Positions 6,576-12,124 of a DNA stretch of 12,124 nt are shown in pieces. Within the stretch, counting starts at the first letter, position 1; every line of letters starts with the position of its first letter. The DNA lies in assembly GCA_937872005.1 (NCBI GenBank), contig CALMPQ010000131.1:1-12124 (forward strand), in the 5' to 3' direction. The notes beneath the pieces are model-generated. The model saw only the letters and a program-made list of their open reading frames with translations. It made no database searches and was not told where the DNA came from. The translations under genes and the position numbers were made by a program. Origin of the DNA: an uncultured Propioniciclava sp. Lineage in GTDB: Bacteria > Actinomycetota > Actinomycetes > Propionibacteriales > Propionibacteriaceae.

Positions 6576-7697
6576 ATGACGGACGCGCTGAACCCCCGCA
6601 CGGTCGCCTGGGCGCAGACGATGGCCGGCCACGCCCACGGCGACGTCGTGCGAGCCCACCGTGACTCGTCGGCCCGGATGGACCTGCCGGCCCCGATCGG
6701 CCGTGTGGCCCGGGAGGAGACCCAGCGCAGGCTGTGGCGTCCGGAGGCGACGTTCGCCCACGGGGCGGGCAACCGGGCGATCGAGGAGGAGCCCGACATC
6801 GAGCGGACGTGCTTCGAGCGCGACCGCGACCGGATCGTGCACTCGACAGCGTTCCGGCGGCTGGCGGGCAAGACGCAGGTCGTGGTCTACCCGACCGACC
6901 ACCAGCGCACCCGGCTCACCCACGCGATCGAGGTGGCGCAGGTCGCGACGTCGCTGGCGCGGGGCATCGGGGTCAACGTCACCCTCGCCGACGCGATGGC
7001 GCTGGGCCACGACTGCGGCCACGGGCCCGGCGGGCACGCGTCGGAGGACGCCTTCGACGCGTTCATCCCCGAGGGCTACGACCACGGGCCGTGGGGCGCC
7101 GACGTCGTGCTGACCCCGCTGAACCTGTGCGCCGAGACCCTCGACGGCATCCGCAACCACTCGTGGTCGCGCCCGGCCCCGATGACGATCGAGGGTGAGC
7201 TGGTGAGCTGGGCCGACCGCATCGCCTACTGCGCCCACGACCTCGAGGACGCAGTGCACGCCGGCATCGTGTCCCTGGCCGACTTGCCGGCCGAGGTCGC
7301 CGAGGTCGCCGGGCGGACGCGGCGGGAGCAGTTGGCCGTGTTCATCCGCTCGATCATCGGCACCGTCGCCGACACCGGGGTGGTGGGCATGGACGCCGAC
7401 GGCGCGGGTGCGCTCGCCGCGCTGCGGAAGTTCAACTACGAGCGGATCTACACCCGCCCCGAGTCGGTGGCGCAGAGCAACGCCGTGATCGAGGTGTTGC
7501 GCGGGCTGGTCGAGTACTACTGCGAGCACCCCACGGCGATGCCGGGCGACTACCACCCGGGCGTCGAGGAGGACCTCGTGCGGACGGCCGTCACCTATGT
7601 CGGGGGCATGACCGACCGGTTCGCGTTCGACCGCGCGATCGACCTGCTGGGGTGGGATTCCGACCGACTGCCCCAGGGCATCGGCCGGGGCGCTTGA
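6576..7697 (+). CDS. dgt: dGTPase-like HD-domain dNTP triphosphohydrolase
   Basis: A cytoplasmic metal-dependent phosphohydrolase expected to cleave dGTP or other dNTPs to the deoxynucleoside and triphosphate, limiting dNTP pools. The 373 residues contain the family entry motif FERDRDRIVHSTAFRRLAGKT, then the HD metal ligands: H116 (RLTHAIE), H145-D146 (LGHDCGHGPGGH) and D214 (SWADRIAY). The family tail motif FNYERIY follows. The segment between H145-D146 and D214 is short and lacks the FEGNAQ-type insert of the longer M. tuberculosis-like Dgt, so it belongs to a compact subgroup whose substrate is less certain. The frame is open upstream to 6438 through the divergent gene; ATG 6576 is the first sensible start. 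The gene ends one base from the corrected stop of the convergent lipoprotein gene. In some actinobacteria dgt is next to dnaG; here they are separated by the permease cassette. Confidence 0.88.
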   Translation: MTDALNPRTVAWAQTMAGHAHGDVVRAHRDSSARMDLPAPIGRVAREETQRRLWRPEATFAHGAGNRAIEEEPDIERTCFERDRDRIVHSTAFRRLAGKTQVVVYPTDHQRTRLTHAIEVAQVATSLARGIGVNVTLADAMALGHDCGHGPGGHASEDAFDAFIPEGYDHGPWGADVVLTPLNLCAETLDGIRNHSWSRPAPMTIEGELVSWADRIAYCAHDLEDAVHAGIVSLADLPAEVAEVAGRTRREQLAVFIRSIIGTVADTGVVGMDADGAGALAALRKFNYERIYTRPESVAQSNAVIEVLRGLVEYYCEHPTAMPGDYHPGVEEDLVRTAVTYVGGMTDRFAFDRAIDLLGWDSDRLPQGIGRGA

Positions 7698-7698
7698 G

Positions 7699-8447
7699 TC
7701 AGGGCCGCGACCAGACCTCGGGATCCTCGGGTACGGGCGGCGGACGGGTGGCGTGATCTCAGCGATCTCGGACGCCGTGGGCTCGGGTTCGGTGGGCCCC
7801 GGCTCGACGCCCTCGGGTGTTGCCCCGGGCGCGTTGCGTCGGCCTCGCACCCACCCGATGGCTGCCACCACGGATGCCCCCAGGGCCAGACCTGCGACCG
7901 CGGGCAGGGGCCACGACGGGGCGGGGTTCGTGAGACGGGTGGTGACGGCGAGGCCCTCGCGGGCCAGGGCCTGGACGTCGGTCAGGCGCAGGGAGGTCCC
8001 TTCCTGGGCGTCGACACCGCCGACGGCCACGACCTCCCCGGGCAGGTGGACGGTCACGTCGATCGAGGCGTCGGAGGCGGTGGTGAAGTAGCTCTGGGGT
8101 GGGATGACGAGCATCAGGTTCTCGCTGACCCGGCCCAGGAAGATGCCGATCCAGTCCGACGCGCCGCCCGGCTCGCCGAGGGCGACGGTCCCCGTGATGG
8201 TGCACGTCACCTTGTCGGGGGTCTCGTCCACCACGACCGGCGGGAGGCCGGGCGGGTTGTTGTCGGGGAGACAGTATTGGGGGGCCTCGGCCTGCTTCCG
8301 GTGCTGCACCGTGACGTCGAACCGGACGTCGTCGGCGCTGACCCACACGTCGCCCCGGGCGCTGCAGCCCGTCAGCGCCAGCAGGGTGATGACGGAGGCA
8401 ACGGCGCACCTCGCCAGCCGACGGCGCTCACCCCATCGCCGGCCCAC
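7699..8447 (-). CDS. LppM-like lipoprotein 1, with apparent frame errors at both ends
   Basis: A predicted membrane-anchored lipoprotein of unknown function, tentatively LppM/DUF3153-like. From GTG 8447 the frame encodes a basic n-region, a hydrophobic core and a lipobox LTGC (Cys 28). A beta-rich ectodomain follows with two further Cys (QYC and VTC), probably a disulphide, then DVTVHLPGEVV, a transmembrane helix (about PAVAGLALGASVVAAIGWV) and an acidic/proline tail. Read literally, this frame has no stop and runs antisense through the whole dgt gene. Shifting frame between about 7732 and 7758 gives the tail RPPPVPEDPEVWSRP and a TGA at 7699-7701, one base from the dgt stop. The tail resembles lipoprotein 2's RPEDPSVW. 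At the start, removing one C from 8431-8434 would give ATG GGT GAG (MGERRRLAR), matching lipoprotein 2's MGRRRLAR. The corrected length would be 245 residues. It is third in the permease-lipoprotein cassette. Confidence 0.7.
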
Positions 8448-9132
8448 ACGCTCGGGTCCTCGGGGCGACGGGGGGAGGATGGCGGGAGCGGCGGGTCGGA
8501 CTCGGGTGCTGCTTCGGGTGGCAGCGGGGGAGCGGGGGCCTCGTGAGCGGCGGGCGCGTGGGGACGCAACCACCGCCACCCCAGCGCCAGGGCCGCGCCC
8601 CAGCCGAGCCCGGCCAGCCCCGGCACGAGCCAGCCCGGGGGCGCTGTGGTGGTGCGTGCCGTGACCGCGAACCCCTCCTCCTGGACGCGTCCGGGGTCGC
8701 GCCACAGGGCGGTCGACCCGGACACGTCGGCGCCGGCCGAGGCGACGAGCACGTCGCCGGGGGTGTGCAGGGTGAGGTCGATGTCCTCGAAGGGGGTGAC
8801 ATGGCCGAGGAAGACCGGCGGCAGGCGAAGGAACAGGTGCTCGGGGGTCGTCACCAGCGAGGCACCCAGGGGGACATCAGATCGTCGTGGCTGATGCTCC
8901 CCGTCACGCGGCACGCCTCCCTCCCACGCGGGGCGTCGAGCGTGTCGATCTCGAGGGGCTGGAAGTACCACGAGTCACCACGACAGATCCCGTCCGTCTG
9001 GCTCGGGTAGGCGACCGTGACGTCGAAACGCAGGCTCTCGGCGTCCAGCCACGCCTCACCGCGCAGGCTGCACGCCGCGAGCGGTAGCAGGGCCAGCGCA
9101 GCGGCGGCGCGGGCGAGGCGGCGGCGTCCCAT
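8372..9132 (-). pseudogene. LppM-like lipoprotein 2, frameshifted
   Basis: A paralogue of lipoprotein 1. Starting at ATG 9132: MGRRRLAR, hydrophobic core, lipobox LAAC (Cys 21), then SLRGEAW and LRFDVTV, matching SARGDVW and VRFDVTV of its neighbour, with the same Cys pair (GIC, EAC). The frame stops at 8851, yet the matching second half (EHLFLRLPP, DLTLHTPGDVL, GFAVTAR, a transmembrane helix and a Pro/Glu-rich tail) continues in the -1 frame, which is open from 8971 to 8372. One extra base in the five-G run 8869-8873 would join the halves as DDLMSPLGASLVTT. Removing one C from 8431-8434 would also end the protein at VWAGDG with TGA (8428-8430), overlapping the neighbour's ATG. The corrected length is 234 residues. 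As given, the gene is broken; a consensus error is equally plausible. AGGG seven bases upstream of the ATG overlaps the permease stop codon. Confidence 0.75.
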
Positions 9133-9141
9133 GCCGTGACC

Positions 9142-9930
9142 CTACTGGTGCAATGCGTCGACGAGGTCGCCCGGCACGACGCGGGCAAGGCGGACCAGCG
9201 CGCCGAACACGGCCACCGTGCAGGCCTGGCCGGCCATGATGCCGATCAGCACCAGCACCTGCGCCGCCCCCGCCTGGAGCGGCGACCCGCCGCCGAGCAG
9301 GACGCCGATGAAGGCGCCCGGCAGCGTGACGAGCCCGACGGTGCGCGTCTGGTCGATGTTCGGCACGAGGGCCTCGCCGAGGACGCGGTCGGCGACCAGC
9401 CCGATGGCCGGGGGGCGCTCGAAGCCCAGGGCGAGGGCGGCCTCGTACGTGCCCTGCTGGGCGCGCAGTTCGGCGAAGGTGCGCCGCCCGGCCAGGGTGT
9501 GGGCGGTCATCATGTTGCCGGTCACGATGCCGCCCAGAGCGACGATCGTGATGCCGTTGAAGGGCGCGGCGCCGGCGAGGAAGACGATGAGCAGCACGGG
9601 CAGGACCCCGGCGGCCATGGCGAGGGCGGTCCACGGCCAGCAGGCCCGGACGCCGACCCGCCCGGTGGTCGTCCACACCCCGATCGCGAACATGACCAGC
9701 GCGAACAGGGCACCGCCCCACCAGGTCTGGACCGCCCAGGTGACGACGCCCGCAATGAGGGCGAGCTGCACGACGGCGCGGAGTGCTGCGACCACCTGCT
9801 CCCGGGCCAGCGGACGGGCCCGGCCCTGGGCGTCCGGGGCGCCGAGGCGACCGACGCGGGCGGCGACGACGCCGAGGGCGACGAGCAGGATCAGGGCGAT
9901 GGCGAGGCCCCACCCGACGGTCACGGTCAC
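9142..9930 (-). CDS. FetB/UPF0014-family ABC transporter permease
   Basis: A 262-residue integral membrane protein of the UPF0014 (YbbM/FetB, plant ALS3/STAR2) family. Its E. coli member works with the ATPase FetA in iron export/metal tolerance. About seven hydrophobic segments are visible (roughly 7-25, 50-68, 70-86, 100-120, 127-145, 197-212, 224-248). The hallmark is ADRVLGEALVPNIDQTRTVG followed by LVTLPGAFIGVLLGGGSP (about 180-217). The GTG start at 9930 has AGGG seven bases upstream. No FetA-like ATPase gene is in the window, so the partner is encoded elsewhere or missing. The gene is divergent from dnaG, with a 37-base gap, and is first in a three-gene minus-strand unit with the two LppM-like lipoproteins. 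Family assignment is good; the substrate is unknown and iron is only an analogy. Confidence 0.85.
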   Translation of the reverse strand: MTVTVGWGLAIALILLVALGVVAARVGRLGAPDAQGRARPLAREQVVAALRAVVQLALIAGVVTWAVQTWWGGALFALVMFAIGVWTTTGRVGVRACWPWTALAMAAGVLPVLLIVFLAGAAPFNGITIVALGGIVTGNMMTAHTLAGRRTFAELRAQQGTYEAALALGFERPPAIGLVADRVLGEALVPNIDQTRTVGLVTLPGAFIGVLLGGGSPLQAGAAQVLVLIGIMAGQACTVAVFGALVRLARVVPGDLVDALHQ

Positions 9931-9955
9931 GCACCGACCCTAGCCCCGCCGCGGC

Positions 9956-9961
9956 TACACT
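9956..9961 (+). promoter_or_regulatory. Probable -10 element of dnaG (leaderless)
   Basis: TACACT is followed by six bases and then the ATG at 9968, placing the transcription start at the A of the start codon. No Shine-Dalgarno is visible before the ATG. The -35 (around 9932-9938) is poor. Confidence 0.45.
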
Positions 9962-9967
9962 TCGCGC

Positions 9968-11836
9968 ATGGCCGGCCTGATCCACCCCGAGGACCTCGAG
10001 ACGGTCCGCGAGCGGAGCCGGATCGACGACATCGTCAGCGCCTTCGTGATGCTCAAGCCGGCCGGGGGCGGCGCGCTGGTGGGGTTGTGCCCGTTCCACG
10101 ACGAGAAGACGCCGAGCTTCCGGGTCACGCCCAGCAAGGGGTTCTACTACTGCTTCGGGTGCGGCGAGGGCGGCGACGTCATCAAGTTCGTGCAGCAGGT
10201 CAACAACATGGGCTTCACCGAGGCCGTCGAGTTCCTCGCCGACAAGGCCGGCATCCAACTGCGCTACACCGACGGCGACGGCGGACCCCGCCACGAGCCC
10301 GGGCTGCGGATGCGCATCCTCGAGGCCAACCAGCTCGCCGCCGAGTTCTACGCCGCCCAACTCGCGAGCCCGGACGCGCTGACCGGGCGGGTGTTCCTCG
10401 ACCAGCGTGGCTTCAGCCGCGACCACGCCGAGCACTTCGGCATCGGCTACGCCCCGCGCGGCGGGCGCGACCTGTTCAACCACCTCACCGCCAAGAAGTT
10501 CAGCAAGGACGACCTGGTCAAGGCCGGGCTCGTCCGCGAGCAGGGCTGGGACTTCTTCCAGGGCCGGCTGCTGTGGCCGATTCGCGATTCTGGGCGCTCG
10601 ACGCTGGGCTTCGGCGCGCGCAAGCTGTTCGAGGACGACCGGATGCCCGCGAAGTACCTCAACACCCCCGAGACGCCGGTCTACAAGAAGTCGCACGTGC
10701 TCTACGGGCTCGACCTGGCGCGGAAGAACATCGGCAAGAAGAACCAGGCCGTCGTCGTCGAGGGCTACACCGACGTCATGGCCTGTCACATCGCGGGCGT
10801 CGACACGGCGGTCGCGTCGTGCGGCACGGCGTTCGGCCCCGACCACTCGCGGATGATCGCGCGGTTGATGACCTCCGAGGCGCTGGCCGGCGAGGTGGTG
10901 TTCACCTTCGACGGGGACGCCGCCGGCCAAGCCGCCGCCCTGAAGGTCTTCTCCTCGGATTCGACGTTCTCGTCGCAGACCTATGTGGCGATCGAGCCGA
11001 CCGGGATGGACCCCTGCGACCTGCGCATCCAGCAGGGCGACGCGGCGGTGCGTGAGCTGGTGGCGCGGCGTGTCCCCCTGTACCGGTACGTGATGAAGAA
11101 CACCCTCGACCAGTTCGACCTCGACCGTGCCGAGGGGCGCCTGGGCGCCGTGCGGGCGGCCGCGCCGCTCGTCGCCTCGGTGCGCGACCGGTCGCTGGTG
11201 TCGGAGTACCTGCGCGAGCTCGCCGGCATGGTGGGGATGGACACCGACACCGTCCGCACCGAGGTGCAGCGCGCGAACAACCGCAAGGTCGCGCCCGAAC
11301 CCGAGCGGGGGCTCCGGCAGGAGGCGGTGGCCGAGCCCGCGGCGTCCGGAGGGGGACAGGCGGCGATGCTCGCCCTGCCCGACCCGCACGACCGGCGGCT
11401 GGCGACCGAGCGGGGGCTGTTGAAGCTGGTCGTGCAGCACCCGGGCCTGTTCGACGCAGAATGGGGCGGCGTGGTGGCCGACGACTTCCAGCACCCGAGC
11501 TACAAGGCGGTGTTCGAGGCCGCCGCCGGTGCCGATCGGCAGCAGGCCGGCTTCGCCCAAGCGGTGGTGGACGCCATGCCCGACCCCGTCGGGGAGCAGC
11601 TCGTCGTGGCGTTGTCGGTGGAGCCGCTGTTGGCCGAACCGTCGGGGAGCTACGCGCGCGAGTACGCCGCGCGGCTGCGACTGGGGCGCGTGGTGCGCGA
11701 CATCAACGACCTCAAGTCGCGCATGCAGCGCACCAACCCCGTCGACGAACAGGTGGCCTACAACCGGATGTTCGCCCGTCTTCTGGAGCTCGAGACCCAG
11801 CGCCGCACGCTGGAGCAGCACGCCGTCGGGTCGTAG
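9968..11836 (+). CDS. dnaG: DNA primase DnaG
   Basis: Synthesises the RNA primers for chromosome replication at the fork, with the replicative helicase. The 622-residue length is typical. Domains in order: an N-terminal CHC2 zinc finger with C41-x2-H44 and C62-x2-C65 (LCPFHDEKTPSF, YYCFGCGEGGD). Next is the RNA-polymerase core with FQGRLLWPIRD, LGFGAR and KYLNTPETPVYKK. The TOPRIM metal site follows, with catalytic E265 (VVEGYTDVM) and FDGDAAG (D315, D317), then GMDPCDLR. After a variable linker (about 430-470) comes a C-terminal helicase-interaction domain (about 475-622). All key residues are present. It is divergent from the permease gene, preceded by a probable leaderless promoter, and followed by a hairpin and a sigma-factor gene. 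High confidence. Confidence 0.97.
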   Translation: MAGLIHPEDLETVRERSRIDDIVSAFVMLKPAGGGALVGLCPFHDEKTPSFRVTPSKGFYYCFGCGEGGDVIKFVQQVNNMGFTEAVEFLADKAGIQLRYTDGDGGPRHEPGLRMRILEANQLAAEFYAAQLASPDALTGRVFLDQRGFSRDHAEHFGIGYAPRGGRDLFNHLTAKKFSKDDLVKAGLVREQGWDFFQGRLLWPIRDSGRSTLGFGARKLFEDDRMPAKYLNTPETPVYKKSHVLYGLDLARKNIGKKNQAVVVEGYTDVMACHIAGVDTAVASCGTAFGPDHSRMIARLMTSEALAGEVVFTFDGDAAGQAAALKVFSSDSTFSSQTYVAIEPTGMDPCDLRIQQGDAAVRELVARRVPLYRYVMKNTLDQFDLDRAEGRLGAVRAAAPLVASVRDRSLVSEYLRELAGMVGMDTDTVRTEVQRANNRKVAPEPERGLRQEAVAEPAASGGGQAAMLALPDPHDRRLATERGLLKLVVQHPGLFDAEWGGVVADDFQHPSYKAVFEAAAGADRQQAGFAQAVVDAMPDPVGEQLVVALSVEPLLAEPSGSYAREYAARLRLGRVVRDINDLKSRMQRTNPVDEQVAYNRMFARLLELETQRRTLEQHAVGS

Positions 11837-11846
11837 GCAAGGGGTG

Positions 11847-11868
11847 CCGGGCAACTGGTGTTGTCCGG
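11847..11868 (+). terminator. Strong hairpin after dnaG, possible terminator or attenuator
   Basis: Arms CCGGGCAAC (11847-11855) and GTTGTCCGG (11860-11868) pair over nine positions, including one G-T wobble, around a TGGT loop. The hairpin starts ten bases after the dnaG stop. There is no T-run after it, as is common for terminators in high-GC actinobacteria. It separates dnaG from the sigma-factor gene. Confidence 0.5.
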
Positions 11869-11933
11869 ATGTTGCAGGGGGAACAACTCTTGGGGGCTCT
11901 GGATGGGCCGGGCGCTCCAGCAGGGTCAGGGGC

Positions 11934-12124
11934 ATGCACAACGCCACCACCCCTGTGGAAACATCACCGCACCTGCTCGACGCCGACGAGGAGGTGGTCC
12001 TGCAACGCCGCATCGAGGCGGGCGTCGCCGCCGAAGCCGCGCTGGCCGGATGGCTGGCCGCTCCTGGTGGGGCATCGCCTCGCGACCTGCGTCGGATCGC
12101 CGCCGAGGGCGAGCGCGCCCGGAC
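11934..12124 (+). CDS. RNA polymerase sigma-70 family factor (3' end outside window)
   Basis: The first 63 codons of a sigma factor that would direct RNA polymerase to promoters. After a short variable leader, the segment SPHLLDADEEVVLQRRIEAG followed by GERAR resembles sigma region 1.2 of group 1/2 (RpoD/SigB-like) factors, which typically reads LL-xAxEE-xxLxxxIExG ... GxxAR. Regions 2-4 lie beyond the window, so the group cannot be settled. The short N-terminus, with no long basic/acidic region 1.1, favours a group 2, SigB-like factor. The ATG has AGGG (11922-11925) eight bases upstream. It follows dnaG by 97 bases with an intervening hairpin, so it may have its own promoter or be read partly from dnaG. 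Confidence 0.75.
   Translation, partial: MHNATTPVETSPHLLDADEEVVLQRRIEAGVAAEAALAGWLAAPGGASPRDLRRIAAEGERAR

Noticed and set aside
7759..8409. 216-codon minus-strand frame starting MRRCLRHH
   Set aside because: It is the wrong frame over the lipoprotein 1 ectodomain, where the alternative frame carries the lipobox and the paralogous motifs. Only the final codons near 7699-7731 in this phase look real.
8872..8876. Programmed -1 ribosomal frameshift as the explanation of the lipoprotein 2 break
   Set aside because: The C run on the minus strand would allow a CCC slip, but there is no good slippery heptamer, and two further indels nearby point to sequencing error or gene decay instead.
9056..12013. 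985-codon open frame antisense to dnaG and the permease region
   Set aside because: It is mostly antisense to dnaG, has a low-complexity Arg/Pro/Gly/His-rich composition typical of shadow frames in high-GC DNA, and shows no domain motif.

Overview
This is a high-GC, densely packed chromosomal window from an actinobacterium (Actinomycetota). The dnaG/sigma-factor arrangement, an LppM-like pair of lipoproteins, GTG starts and probable leaderless promoters suggest Propionibacteriaceae or relatives, but genus-level placement is inference. I see no tRNA, rRNA, CRISPR array, insertion sequence or phage gene.

Layout. Positions 1-2022 hold a GH36 alpha-galactosidase cut by the left edge. It converges on a minus-strand pair (about 2092-3882): a cytoplasmic GH13 alpha-amylase-family glucosidase followed by a membrane DUF3267 putative zinc peptidase. 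A TetR-family regulator (3951-4547) diverges from this pair. The 60-base gap between them carries two near-identical TTGA-N7-TCAAT elements, so the regulator probably controls itself and the amylase pair. Next come dusB (tRNA-dihydrouridine synthase), a convergent minus-strand gene for a Gln/Tyr-rich three-helix membrane protein whose stop codon overlaps the dusB stop, and a divergent HD-domain dGTPase-like gene.

From 7699 to 9930 is a minus-strand cassette: a FetB/UPF0014-type permease followed by two paralogous LppM-like lipoproteins. It sits between the dGTPase and dnaG genes, which are neighbours in some other actinobacteria. Both lipoprotein genes are disrupted by what look like three single-base indels. 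Correcting them gives two proteins of similar length with matching starts, matching Cys pairs and matching tails. They are therefore either recently decayed or, quite possibly, intact genes carrying consensus errors. The window ends with dnaG (primase), a strong hairpin, and the first 63 codons of a sigma-70 family gene, echoing the dnaG-sigma pairing of the bacterial macromolecular-synthesis operon.

Themes. Carbohydrate use (alpha-galactosidase, amylase, TetR) occupies the left third. RNA modification, dNTP control and replication/transcription initiation (dusB, dgt, dnaG, sigma) form the conserved backbone of the rest. The least understood parts are the permease plus twin-lipoprotein cassette and the Q/Y-rich membrane protein.
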